DNA of 64,000 nt from positions 6,347,201-6,411,200 of the forward strand of contig OZ038422.1 in the NCBI GenBank assembly GCA_964036155.1, in the 5' to 3' direction. Below are positions 1 to 12,300 of the stretch, piece after piece. The notes below the pieces were generated by a model, which was not told the DNA's origin, made no database searches, and worked only from the letters and a program-made list of their open reading frames with translations. The DNA is from Diploscapter coronatus (Eukaryota > Nematoda > Chromadorea > Rhabditida > Rhabditidae). Made by a program: the position numbers and the translations under genes. The first letter of the stretch is position 1. The number at the start of each line of letters is the position of its first letter.

Positions 1-288
1 TTAGAGACTAAAAAAAACTTCGGAGACGATATTTTTCTTACCTATTCTATCAATATTTTAAACTTTTAACTTGTAAAATTTAAATCGCTTATCATGAAGT
101 CAAAATATATCGGATAATATCGTTATATTAGGAAGTTATTAGCTTAGATATTTGCCATAATCACTTATTTAAATCTGAGAAAAGTTCTCATCCAATTCTG
201 GTGTATTTCCAAGCTGATCTTCACTGTACTAGCTATAGGATGTGGTGTTAAGAGACTTTCAGTTTATTTCAAATCATTTTATTCATAC
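1..288. other. Left-edge noncoding sequence or last intron of the minus-strand gene
   Basis: This AT-rich stretch lies downstream of the last clear exon of the minus-strand low-complexity gene. Read on the minus strand, a good acceptor (TTTTCTCAG) ends at 175 and is followed by ATT TAA. The last exon could therefore be only two codons long (174-169). Otherwise the gene continues past the window edge. I see no other coding signal. Confidence 0.3.
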
Positions 289-2162
289 CTTAGCTGGAGG
301 AGGCTTAGCAGCAGCCTTCTTCTTGCGAATTCCTCCTTTTCGCACCAATTTAGGAGCCGGTGCCGGCTTGGCTTTAATCTTCTCGGTTGCTGAAGAGGCT
401 GCAGCTCTGTTCGATTTCCTAAACTCGTTGTCATTAGCAGGTCGTCTTGAAATGGCAATATCATCACGAGAAATGAGGCTGTTGCCATGGATTACATAAT
501 TCCCGTTTACCTCATTAGTACAAATTAGTGAGTCATGAGATGAGACATAATGGGCAGTACTACATCAATGCTCATTCTCTTACCTGGTAGGCTCAGCAGG
601 AGGTGGTCTTTCAGCCTTGGGCGTGCGTGGCTTTCTCTCCTTAGGGGCAGCGCCCTCTTTCTTCGTGTTGGCCGCCGTCTTTGCTGTTTCGGTGGCCGGC
701 TCCGGCTGCTCGGCACTCGTCTCTTCTGCGACCTCTGCGGTGGTCGTCTCTACCTCGGTAGCTGCCGGCTTCGGGTCGGCAGGCACTTCAGCGATCACTG
801 GGAGCGGATCGGCAATAGCAATCTGGACGGGTGGCGGCTGAGGTGTTGATGCTGGCCTAGAATTTTCGCACTTACAAGGAAATCGATCGATTCGGTGAGG
901 TGAATTATTCAATCATTTTTCACAGGACCAGCTATTATTTAGTTCATAAAATTTCTTCGGATATAAATTTTCTACGTAAGTTCATATCTCTATAGTATAT
1001 GCTAAATGAAAAAAGTACCAGATGATTACTTCGATACATTTAGGACATGGGAAAGCAGGCAAGCGCGCCAAAGTCATGGAAACAGAATGACAGCAAAAGC
1101 AGAGGCTAATCATACCATTTCTTGAGCTTCTGGACGAGATATGCGACCTTACAGAAATTCGGATCCATTGAGGATAAGCAGATCGCGAGATGGAATTAGA
1201 CTTGGCTGATGTGTCTTGAGACTAGGAAGGAATTGAAGGAGGACTTGTGATGAGCAGAGCCACATGAAGGAGGAACAGAGCGAGTAATCCACAAAAGTCG
1301 AAGGCCTGACGGAAATTAGGAGTGGTGAATCTCGCAAAATCTCCATGGAACTTGGGAAAATCCACGGAAATTGAAACGACTTTTTCAAGCATCAAATCAG
1401 ATTGTGTGGGCTAAACGCGAGCTGAGTGCAGATTTAGAATGATGCAGAATCTTGCAAAGCGCATTTAAATCCAAAAAGAAAATTGTCGAATAGAATGAAG
1501 GGGTCGAGACTGATAGATTGATACTAATAAGGGCAGGGTGTGGTGTGAGCGAGAGTGTACAATAACTGTGCTATCAGAATGACCGAAATGGAATGATAGA
1601 TTGTGCGGAAAGTAGCGATAAAACGAAAGATTATACAAAAGTGCATGATGCAGAGAAAAAGAAAAAGGAGAAATATGAACGGGGTTTGGAGAGGAGAGAA
1701 AGGAAAGGGCCGTTAGCCAAGTATTGATTGTTTGTGCTTCGCTGCAAAAGGCCGAATGCGAATGCAGGCGATGAATCGCTGTAAATTGAAGATTGAAGAG
1801 AAGAAAAGAGAACATTCGATCGGTTTGATTGTTTTATGCAGAGAAAAAATCGAAGAAAACTGTTTTCCGAGTTTCACATTGAAGTTTCGCAGATAAGACA
1901 ACTGGTGACTTTCGAAAATCGACGAACGGAAGAGACTTCTAGAACTCACTTTGGCTCAACGGTTTTCTCTGCCTGTGCAACTGGTTCGCTAACAGCTCGA
2001 GGAGATTCAACCTAAATTATCCATGAGCGTTATCATAAATCGCTTTCTGCAAACCTTTGGCACTAATTCTTCAGTTTCCATCGATTCCTCCTTTTCCTCC
2101 TTGGAGGACTCGCTCTCGATGGCTGCAGTCGGCACGGGGGCTGGCTCGATCTCGATTTCCAT
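289..2162 (-). CDS. Ala/Pro/Glu/Lys-rich low-complexity protein, multi-exon
   Basis: I do not recognise this gene. Exons on the minus strand with matching phases are 2162-2055 (ATG start, phase 0), 2011-1950, 856-584, and 478-289 (or 559-289). The protein begins MEIEIEPAPVPTAAIES and continues acidic and Pro/Ala/Thr/Glu-rich. It then turns basic (KERKPRTPKAERPPP) and ends in a Lys/Ala/Pro-rich tail (KLVRKGGIRKKKAAAKPPPAK is its last part). There is no signal peptide and no membrane segment, so an intracellular, mostly disordered protein is inferred. The donor at 583 (GTAAGA) can join an acceptor giving a 105-bp intron (479-583) or one giving only 24 bp (560-583); both keep the frame. The second intron, about 1.1 kb (857-1949), is the only long one. 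The C-terminus is uncertain: either two more codons near 169-174 or beyond the window. At 211-238 residues so far, it might bind nucleic acid or the cytoskeleton, but that is a guess from composition only. Confidence 0.6.
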
Positions 2163-3235
2163 CTTTCAAATCAATTTGACTGGTTCAATTCGACCTGCAA
2201 ACTGGACGACTGCCAAAATGTACCGGCCAAATTCAAAACAGGCGAGTTTTTGGCTGATAGAAAGGAAAAAAATGAATGGAAATGAGGGAGAGTTCGCTCT
2301 CAAATCGATAAATAATGCGAGTAAAGGGAGAAAAGAGGAAGAAGGCCGAGAGAAATAGAGAAAGGACATTGGATTGAGGGAGAGAAGGGGAGAGCCTAGA
2401 GAGGGAATGGGGGTAGAGAGGAAAGAAAGGAAGAGGTAAAGGGACAAGAGAGAAAAGAGTCGAAAATAGAGTAGATGCAAACAACCCAACCAACTCTTCC
2501 CAACACAATGCACCAGCTACGTAGAATGTGGAAAGTGAGAATGTTAGGGAATGGGGGCTAAGGGCTAAGAGAGAACAGCACAGCACTGTGCTATGCTGCC
2601 GCTTCCATTTCTTTTGCCTTCCTCTGCCATGCCCTTTGTTTGAAAGAGATACACTACCAGACAATGAAAGAAAGAGATCCCATAAGCAGTTACAAAATAA
2701 CACAACCGATTAACCGAGCAAAACAAGTTACGAAACAAATACGCATGTTTTCGAAAAAAAAAAACACGTTGAATAAACCCAGAAGAGGTGGAGGAAAAGA
2801 ATTGGGGAAGAAGAAATACGGACTGCTGCATGAGATTTTCGAGTTCAAGGACACAGATATACTCACTCATCTCCGTGTTCAGTGCGCTATTTCATTGTGC
2901 GAAATAAAAACACGAGTCTAGGTTATAATCGAACACAACTTTGTTTCAATTGCATTGAGCTTTTCCAGGAAAAATCTCTCCGATGAAAGAGTTTCGATCA
3001 TTGATCTGATGAAAATGTTCAATTGTAAAGTGCATGAGCAGCGGATATTCATCGAATTTGACTTTCTGTTTTATTCTTCAATCATATTATATATATATGC
3101 ATCTTTTCCGAACAGATGTTTATTTTAAAATATCTTTAAAAATCATAACAATGTATTTTACATTGGTATGCAATGGGGCTTATTTTACTTGTCGAAAAGC
3201 CTGATTTTCAATTCAAATTCATACTACAAAATGAT
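2163..3235. other. 5' flank of the minus-strand gene, purine-rich on the plus strand
   Basis: Positions 2230-2600 are strongly purine-rich on the plus strand (GAGAGAAAAGG-like), which is CT-rich on the coding strand of the gene just to the left. That is typical of nematode promoter or 5'-proximal DNA. Several long open frames here on the minus strand are low-complexity Leu/Ser/Phe strings and are not credible genes. From 2900 to 3235 the sequence is plain AT-rich, and I see nothing in it. Confidence 0.4.
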
Positions 3236-4156
3236 ACCCATTCAAAAGGGGTTTTAAAAAACAAAAAAAGCGGAGGTTGTTTTATTCATGCAAAGCGCTC
3301 TATTTGTATCCAAAAGTGATTCGTATGAAAGGAGATCAATAAAAGAAGATCAGCCAATATTTTAATAATCCCGATGCCCGTTGCTTGTACATCACAAGTA
3401 GAAATATTTCGGCGACTGATTCCATATTTGAGAGACTTTCACCTGCGAATACAACCGACGCGCCTCTTAGATAGTTTGATTAATTTTTTAAAATGTTCCT
3501 GTAGAATGCACATTTAACAATCGGGGAATATTCTTTCAGTGATCAACCAGTTATCCACTAGAGTGATCTCACAAAACAGCATTGAGCCACTAATTTGCAA
3601 ATTTTACTAATCTTTTATTTCGTCCTATAGATAACTCATAAGTGGTCGTTTAGATATCCATTAGAGAAATAGAGAAATTCTAATGCCCTGCTGGGTTCTG
3701 CAAGGTAGTGGCAAGAGGACAGTACCTTTTCCCAAACAGATGTCCTGCGAATGTCGGTGATTAGAATAATCATTTTACTTGGAAACGGTGAATAAGAAAA
3801 GTTATATTAGAACGAGCGAAAAGAACAAGAATAAATATCTTCCCAGCAAGAGCTATATCATGTGATAAAAACAAAACATTACTTGTGCGTTAGCACAGAA
3901 ATATTCTTATTAAGAAAGTTCAAAGGAGGCACGTCGGTTGTATTCGCAGGTGAAAGTCTCTCAAATATGGAATCAGTCGCCGAAATATTTCTACTTGTGA
4001 TGTACAAGCAACGGGCATCGGGATTATTAAAATATTGGCTGATCTTCTTTTATTGATCTCCTTTCATACGAATCACTTTTGGATACAAATAGAGCGCTTT
4101 GCATGAATAAAACAACCTCCGCTTTTTTTGTTTTTTAAAACCCCTTTTGAATGGGT
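3236..4156. mobile_element. Palindromic foldback element (MITE-like), about 921 bp
   Basis: The left arm starts ACCCATTCAAAAGGGG at 3236. Its near-perfect reverse complement ends ...CCCCTTTTGAATGGGT at 4156. The arms match for roughly 235 bp each (3236 to about 3470, and about 3925 to 4156) with only a few mismatches, and enclose about 450 bp of unrelated AT-rich sequence. Both outer ends are flanked by TGAT (3232-3235 and 4157-4160), a likely 4-bp target-site duplication. There is no transposase frame inside, so this is a non-autonomous element that would need a transposase from elsewhere. The family is unknown to me. The long arms rather than short TIRs make it a foldback type. Confidence 0.85.
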
Positions 4157-4228
4157 TGATCTCTTTTCATTTCAAAACGAAGTTTTGACTCTAAAAATAT
4201 CTGCAGAATCCGAAATAGCATGCAAGTA

Positions 4229-5706
4229 ATTCGTGTTCAGCGTGGTCGATCGATGTTGGTGGGTTTCAGGAATTATAGATTCCGACAATTTTGGCGTTAT
4301 TCAAATAATTTTGATCAATTCGTGAACCATGTAGGAATATTTCCGAATCGATCGGAGCACTTTCTGGCTGATTAGAACATTTTCTGGACCTCCTGGAACA
4401 TTCCTAATTCAGAATCCACTTGTCGACGTCAAAATCCGATTTTTCGTCGTCAATCAGACGCTAGAATGGCTTATCTATCAATTCTCTACGTTTTTGTGCA
4501 AAAAGAAAGAATTTCAATTTTTGACTTCAGAATCCTCACGTCGACGTCAAAATCCGATTTTTCGTCGTCAATCAGACGCTAGAACGATTTGTCTGCCAAT
4601 TTCCTGCATTTTTGTGCAAAAAAAAAGAATTCCAATTTTTGACTTCAGAATCCATTTGTTGACGTCAAAATTCGATTTTTCGTCGTCAAACAGACGTTGA
4701 AATGAATTGTCTGCCAATTTCCTGCGTTTATCGTGCAAAAAAAAGAATTTCGATTTTTGACTTCAGAATCCCCACGTCGACGTCGAAAGATGATTTCTCA
4801 TCTTTACTAATTTTTGCAAAAAATATTTGGGGCTCGTTGAGCCGAACCCCAGCGGCGATCACTCGCACACTTCAGGGCACCCCTTTTCGGCTGCGAACCT
4901 GACAACCATTTGCGCCGTATCGTAGACAATTTCAAATTTCGAAAATAATGCATTGACGATATCCGGCTATTGACAGCTGCAACTTTGAAACGTCATAGCT
5001 CACCAAGGGATCATCGGATCTCGGATCTGTAAAAAGCACTAGAAAGCCCAATCCAGGCTCTACAACTTTGGTTAACATCGTCAGACGACTTATTCGGAGA
5101 AATTTAGAGATATCCCAGAAAGTCGAAATGCGACTTTCAAGAGGCTGTCACGAAAATTTTTGTTAGTAAAAAATCCCAAATTTGTATATTTTTAGAAAGT
5201 ACTCATCAAGTGCTATCTACTTACAAAATTTGAGCGTTTCTACTATTCGTTTTCATACTCTAATTTTGGCTTGAAAATGAGATATTTGGACTTTCAAACT
5301 ACCGTAACTCGCTAATACCTGAACCAAAATCGGCGTTCTTTTTTTTAATCAACGTGGAATGACGAGCTCTACAACATATTAAAAATAGTGCGGCTAAAAA
5401 TCGATTTAAAGAAAGTTATTTCCGAAAAATCACTTTTTTCAAACTTTGGAGTACTGTAGCTCCGCCCCCATATGTCGAAAATGGCTGACTTTCTACGCCC
5501 CACAATGCGACCCATAGGCCTCTCGATTAAAAAAAACCCCATCGAAAACGGATTAAAACTGAGAGAGAAAAATCCGCACAACTGATTTCGTGACAAAGAT
5601 CACAAAACACCACTTTTTGAACATGACCTACGTCGATATCTCGATCTCTGATATAGTTTCGACCCCGGAAAGTACACCAGGGTTTTCAACCACGCTGAAC
5701 ACGAAT
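4229..5706. mobile_element. Composite repeat bounded by 18-bp inverted termini
   Basis: An 18-bp sequence beginning ATTCGTGTTCAGCGTGG (4229-4246) recurs as its exact reverse complement at 5689-5706. Between the two lie a 118-bp tandem array, then about 900 bp of sequence with short in-phase phrases ('catagctcaccaa', 'taccgtaactcgctaa') of the kind seen in dispersed nematode repeats. No transposase or other long protein frame is present. I read it as a non-autonomous DNA element or a satellite-containing repeat unit. I could not identify a target-site duplication. Confidence 0.55.
4410..4790. repeat. Tandem repeat, 118-bp unit, about 3.2 copies
   Basis: The phrase CAGAATCC followed by GTCGACGTC or close variants starts at 4410, 4528, 4646 and 4764, exactly 118 bp apart each time. 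Each unit also carries a GATTTTTCGTCGTCAA box and a GTGCAAAAAAAAGAAT box. Copies differ by a few substitutions. The array is internal to the larger repeat at 4229-5706. Confidence 0.9.
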
Positions 5707-7796
5707 CTGACATCGAAATCAGCTTTTAAAACCAATCAGAATGAGTTTTACATCGATTTTTATGTCTAAAGCGTCACGCATTGTTAAAAGTGAATACAAC
5801 CTCCGCCGGCCGCCTTCGGCGGCCGGCTGATAGGCACATAGTACAGTATGAATTGCTTTTAGACATTGAAATGTGGTCAGGGTAATGCAAGTAACTAAAT
5901 CGAATAATATAGTACTTGAGTTATAATACACTACAGCTAGATGCTTTTTCAGATATTCAATCTCCGAACTCCAAAAATGTAGCCATTTGCAACGTTTGTA
6001 CTGCTAATTCACTTTGAGACCTCATTATAAACGTCATTTTGCCTGAATTTCCATGCTTTGGGATATCGAGGTCGTGTATGATCGAAAGTTGATCACCACC
6101 TACATTGTTGCTGTAGTCTAGGAAACACTACGCAACTGCATGAGACTCGTAAGAAAGAATCATATGAATAAAGCGATTTGTATTTTCCGATTTCTTACAA
6201 TACTGAGCTCTACGGACTATGTCCAAGGATTGCTGAAAACTGAATAGAATGCTCTGTCAGATCACAATTGAAAGATGCAAAGCAGGATATGGTTTCGCAT
6301 ATATCTTTTATGCATTGTTCCTCAAAACTGCCCATTACAAATGATCATATACTTCTTACATGTAGGCCTTTATCCGAATTTACTTACTCCAACTTGTAAT
6401 GTTTTTTTCTGTGAAAGTAAACTCAGGTAGATTAAGTGTGTATTAGTTCTCCTGCTTAAAAGAAGATCGACAATTTTGACGGATGCGCCTTCTCGCCTCT
6501 CGCAGAGCAAAACCTGAAGCTGTCTTCACACGCAGCTTTGCCTTTTTATTAGTAAAGAGTGACTGCAGTAATTATGCAGGCCACTTAATTCCCGACCCCG
6601 CCTCGCCAAGCTTCTCACAGAACCGAAGATTCAGCAAACTTTTGCAGTTCTCATCACCACTCATTTATTCGTTCATTATGGGTGCTTATTCTATTTTTGG
6701 AACGGGTTGATTTTCCGATGACGAGGAATTTATAAATGCTTCAGTCGATTTTTTTCTTCGAATTCAATACCAAAAGCTTCTTTGATCAAAGATTTTCTCT
6801 TGAACATCAGATGATTAACAAAAGTTTAATTTTAATTGTTTCTAATTAGATCTACAAAAGTTCCTATGAAATCACCCCACTTCTCACCCTTACTCTTCTT
6901 ATGCTCATCGTTTGTTTTTCAATTGGACTCCCTTTTCGAAGATATTTTCGGCGTGTTTTTGTGGACGCTAACAAATTCGCCCAAAGCTGTATTTATCCGT
7001 TTTTCTCGGCTCCAAATTCGTCATCATCTTCATTTTCGCCTATTTTTGGTTGGTATCATCTAATCTCAAAATTCCGGAGATTTTTTATCCTTTTTCGAAA
7101 ACTAATATGCGATACATCAAAGCTAGTCTCCTTCCTTTCATATTATCTTTCATAGAATATTCTTATAAATTCAACCTAAATCTCGTGTTATTAGAGTAGT
7201 TTTTCGTTCATGTCCATTATATTGATTGGAATTTGGATTATTATGATTTATTTTTATAGAATGTTCGTTGATTATAAACACACTCAACATATTGAAATTT
7301 ATCAAAATAGATGAAAATTAGAGAGCAAAAATTCGAAATTTAAAAAATACAAATAAAATAAATGATACCTTGGAAGAGCAGTAGTCTCGTGACATCAGAT
7401 GCAGAATAGTATAGGATTTTTAAGGAAAGATGCTCTTCCTTTACTATTTCGTATACAACGATTCAACTATTGCGTCTACTTTTCAAGACTGCCAAATAAA
7501 CACATTCAAATTGCTTTCGAAATATATGCAAAATAATATATGAAATACGCAGCCATGACCTATTACTGATGAAAAGGTTAAAAATGTACGTTCTATCTAT
7601 AAATATATTTTACAAATTTGTATATTTTCGTTACCCTGTTGATATGTATGAATTATCTGCACACTAAATTATGTTTTTCTATTCCTAAGAAATTTTATCA
7701 TAATCGTAAAGAAATATTTTTAATCTGCTAAACGAATAGCTTCTAACTCGATTCACACAAATTATTTCACACCTTCTTCAATTTGGAGAATTTTTT
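5707..7796. other. Intergenic, no gene seen
   Basis: AT-rich spacer between the composite repeat and the 3' end of the minus-strand gene at 7797. Its only striking feature is a GC-rich perfect hairpin near 5805. Open frames here are short, lack plausible splice partners and have no recognisable domains. Confidence 0.5.
5805..5827. repeat. Perfect GC-only hairpin, 10-bp stem, 3-nt loop
   Basis: GCCGGCCGCC, loop TTC, then GGCGGCCGGC. The stem is made only of G and C while the surroundings are about two-thirds A+T, so it stands out sharply. It could be a small mobile palindrome or a structured insertion. No oligo-T run follows as in a terminator, and this is a eukaryotic genome. Confidence 0.8.
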
Positions 7797-9357
7797 CTAG
7801 CAACTTGAGCTCGAAGCCATAGGCGAAGTACGAGGAAATGGAACAATTGCTTCATCAAGATTCTTCTCGTACCAGCCGTCCTGAGCTGCACGGACGTCTA
7901 TGGCTAGTTTGTTTCGGTACATTTCATCTGGTATCAGAGAGAAACAATGCTTCTTCTTATTGACTCGCCGCATCGGTGAATCTGCTCTGAAACATTTTTC
8001 TGGAATGAAAACCCATGAAAATCGCATAAACTCACAAGATGAGATCGATTTCGTGCATAATCAAAGTTACGAATGAATTGAATGGAACTGGTACGACATT
8101 TCTCAATCGGAAGCATTGTTTGTCGTCCTGCTCTCGAATGTCGATGCATCGAATTATGCCGGCTAAAGAGTCTAATTGATTTCACTTCCAAACGTCGATT
8201 TGTGAAACCTGCGATATTGTCTGCTAGTCTGAGAGGAAACTGAACATGTCCCTTGTGGACTCGATTAGCAATAGTGTATTTGGTCGTGCAATCTTGGGGT
8301 AGAATCTGTATTTTTTGTTGTTGGTGTTTTTTTCAAATTCATCGAACTTATTCAACACACTCGCTATGATACCATACCTGAATCATGACGTTGACGAGAA
8401 CCCGATGTATCTCATCTTTGATACTGCATCCTCTGTAGTTGGCATGCATCTCGATGATTGCTGCCCGAATATTTCCCAGCCGGAATCCAGGCTCCTTTAG
8501 CAGCATGACATCTTTTGCGGAACTCTCCTTCAGCACATATCCCCTGTCCTCAATGTCGATATTCTCCACAGTCTTTTTCTTCCTCTTTGCCTCCGGAGCT
8601 ATTTCATCCCTTCCTCCCAATTCGTCAGCCACCATCTCTCTGATTTCATCGATTGCAATGGCCGTGCGAGTGACGACGGATCTGTCTACAGCGGACTGAA
8701 ATAGGATCTTAGAGTAGGATCAACCATTCATAACTATATATAGGACCTTGTAGAGGACAATAGCATTCGCTGCAGAACAGTATGGATCAGACACATTTGA
8801 GCGAAATGCATCGAACGCGAGGCGAAGATCGAAGAAGTCGTCCACGTGACCGAAGCGAGTCCTCATCACGCGCTAAGATTATTGATATTTTGAGTCTAAT
8901 TTGAACTGATCAGAAATTTTTGAGCGTCGGGATTTAAAAAGAAAATCTTGGACCTTCAAGCCTTTTAATTCTGACTCTGATCTCTTGAAGACTACGAATC
9001 AAGTTGATTACTAAATTAAAAGAAAATAAAAATTGAAGATACCACCGAACAGTTTTGAAAAGGCTTACCGCAAATTCTTCCATCGCCGGATTGCTTTCTA
9101 TCAACTTCACCAGTTCCTCCACCAAACGATCCCATTCATTCGGTTGATGCTCAAGCTCAGAAGCATCGGCGACGGGTGGATCCGAAACGTCCTTCATATC
9201 GGTTGCGGTCAAGCCGAAAATTCTTTCAACCATAGACCTCGATGGGAAGTCACTAGCCCGAATATCGCTAAAAATTTTGTAGAAGAAGAAAAATACCACT
9301 CTCTTACTCATCCTGCTCGAACAATTTCAACACCCAGCTCATCTTTTCGTTCGACAT
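7797..9357 (-). CDS. Unrecognised 368-residue protein, complete seven-exon gene
   Basis: Minus-strand exons with consistent phases are 9357-9308 (ATG), 9267-9069, 8872-8747, 8695-8378, 8305-8209, 8162-8036 and 7986-7797 (TAG). They encode 368 residues. The start MSNEKMSWVLKLFEQ is followed by a helical acidic region with NEWDRLVEELVKLIES, then a segment with RFGHVDDFFDLRLAFDAFR. Next come a basic patch (APEAKRKKK, about residues 157-165), a conserved-looking block with VMLLKEPGFRLGNIRAA and IIEMHANYRG, and a mixed C-terminal half ending in a Ser-rich tail. There is no signal peptide and no TM helix, so it is probably nuclear or cytoplasmic; the basic patch could be a nuclear localisation signal. 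Two acceptor choices near 8162 and 7986 decide the frame of the last two exons. The alternatives run into early stops, and the chosen path alone gives a continuous, protein-like sequence. One donor is unusual (GTCCTA after 8747). Function unknown. Confidence 0.75.
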
Positions 9358-12300
9358 AATTTGTAGGTTGAGCAATGTTTAATCGAATAGCTTCAACGAT
9401 AAATAAAAATAAAATGCTGGTGAGAATAGTCAGGTCTCTGATACGTTTTCAGACTAAATGGCGCATTTCGGTATTCTACCTCGCTTATTGAGAATCCCTT
9501 CCTAAGGAAGCCCGGATAATCTCGGATTAAATTCGGATTAATCCGGAGATCGCCGTGCAAATCCCAGACTTTCTAAAATGGGAATAAATTGAAAATAGGT
9601 TTCTGGGATAATTCACAAATCCACCTGTTTTTCACTTTCACAAAATTTTTGACATTTCACTGATTCATTCATTCTGTTCAATTAGCAGAATTGTTTCCAT
9701 CATTAGAGTTGTTCACTGCTTCAAGTTTCGAACGGAAGTCGAAAAAATAGCCAACAAAGACAAGGCAGCAAGGTCCTGTTGTATGTATCTATTTCCGTGC
9801 AATTGAAACCTTAGAAATTCATTGCTTTCAACTTGAAAATTCCCAGAGCAAAATTTCAAATTGTATGTCGTGAGAACTTTTCACAAAACTGCCTATTTTA
9901 AAGAAATTTGTAGTCTTCTTCCAAATTTGATAAATAAGTTCGAGAATATTATAAGGATATCTGCTTCTCACTGATCAATGTCAAGATTTTCGAAACTTCT
10001 AAATGATGCATAATTTTGTGGTAGTGATGTTTTGAGATTTTGTGACTCGACTCTATAGTAAGTGTTGACCCAAGAAAAATTATAAAATTTTGATTGATTT
10101 GAGTTTAAAAACTCGTAACTTCTATCGCTATTTTAACATTCAAACGCACATCAGTCTTTTGAAGATTATCCTTGCTTGATAATGGTAATTTTTACTCACT
10201 ACATTTTAGGCTCATTTTCTTACTTTCTTGAGAGAATTTTTGTTTTTCATTGACATGAATCTTACGACAATTTTAGGATTTATTTTTTCCATAAGTTAGA
10301 ATGGCGTTTGTTGCCAGAACCTGGTGAATTTCTGAATATTTTCCTCTGCCAGTAGTCTGATTCATCGATGACGAACTACTCCATTAGCTCTGCCATTTTT
10401 AGAGCCATTGTCTTTCCATCCAGTCTGATTTGGATGAGGAACTTGTCTGTTCGAATAATGTTCCGATTGCCTCTAGTCGTTTTTGCAGTCAATCGGTGTG
10501 TTTTTGCCCCTCGAATACACGATTCTGGGCATCTTCCACGCGAACTTCCGCTCTTTTTCTCTAACCTTGCTCCCTTCCTAACTTTACTTTAGCCCTTCTC
10601 GATTATCTCATTCCTTTCCGAGTTTTGCCCGTTCTCCTCTCCTCCCTGCCCTACTCGCGTTACCTCTTCTGCGCCTCCAATTGTAGCCCTTCGTCATGGG
10701 TCCTCGTACTCTCCTTCACCCCGAATCCGCTCCTTTCTTCTTTTCGAGCGGCTTGCAAAATGACTGCCTACCACAAAATAACAGCTTCTGTTTGCGACAT
10801 CGCTATTTTCCTCGAGAAGCACGTGAATCCAGTCACTTCGATTCGTCTTGCTTTATGTTTTGGCTTTCACAATTCATTTTCCTTTCTTATCCTTGAATTT
10901 TGTGTATTCATTTCTTGAAAATCTCTTCCGAATTTTCTCTGCACTAGTATTCGTTCCACACTATAGTCCATTTCTTTTGATGAGAAATTCATTCCGCTCG
11001 CCCGCCCACATCCAGTATCAGGATTGAAGCTTTTCTCCGATTTTCTAGCACTTCGTCAAATTTATTCTCGAATGTCAAAATGAGTTGTTGTCACGATATA
11101 ATTTGAGTCCTAAAGCGCGTGTTTTTGTTATTTTGACTGCATCGAGTCTCTAATTATGAAGGGCCGTCTGTCACACTTAAAATAGGGCGCAATCAACAAT
11201 GTTTTTCAATAAATTTTGAAAAAAAAAATCCGGATACCTTTGTTGAATTTTAAACTCATATTTTGAAATGTTCAAATGATAAATCACATCGCATCATGAA
11301 CGTATGTGGTTATTTATGCAACTCAACACTACTCTTCTGTTTTAGAAGTATCTTCAACAAAACTCTCCTTAGGTGAACTGAGTTGAGTAGAGTTTCGAAA
11401 GTTCAGGCCAATCTGCCACGTTATTAATTCGACTTTTTGGATGTGCATTTGATTCGGAAGGAAGAATAGGGATTGAGAATTTATTGACGAAAAATTGCAA
11501 TATATTTGTCATGGACGTTTTAAGATTGCACAGATTGTACAGGAATTTCATTTAGTCTTGATACTTGCGATAAAGGATAAGGACAAGTTGATGATATGAA
11601 AGTGCATAAAAATTAGGATGCCTCTTTGTTTCGTCATTTTCGAATTTTTTCCTAGTTTCTTTCAAATTGCTCGACATTCGATCCTCGGTGAAATTGAAAT
11701 TGAGAGAGGCTGGAAAGCGGAAGGAGTGGATTTGCCGCTCTCCAAAATCCGCTTTATGTTCGAGTAATTTTTCCGAGAAATCTGAAATCCAGCGTGCTCG
11801 GTCTTCCGAGATCTGGGTTCGTGACGACCGCCCTTCGTCTCTGCAAGGAAGCCCTTTGCTTCCTGCCCCATTCGCCCATTCCCCTTTCCTCTACCCAATT
11901 CAATTATCTTTTGTTGTGCATTTATTTTTCATGAAGAGTCCAAGCCATTTGAAAATTGCCACCCTGTTGCAGTGCTCTGCGCCGTGCATTTTTCATGCGC
12001 AAAATTACCGCCGCAGGTTTTTTTTCTTCGCGAGATCAGAAGGGGTTCGTGCAATTATCCATGAAGCATCCCATAACTCATTCTTCTTGAACAATACAAT
12101 TTTGTTTCGCTTGAATAAATACCTCATCTGAACTTTCAACACCCTTTTGTGGCCCTATTTTGAAATCTTCGAAATTTAGCACAAATCCATGTTTTTTTTT
12201 TTTTTTTAAATATTGTATTTCTAAAATCTCACTGCATTGTAAATTTTACCAATTCGTGTTCATGTTTGCAAACCTGAAACGAGCTGCAAGATCCCTCATC

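Noticed and set aside
2233..2703. 156-codon minus-strand open frame
   Set aside because: Low-complexity Leu/Ser/Phe string antisense to purine-rich DNA, with no plausible splice structure.
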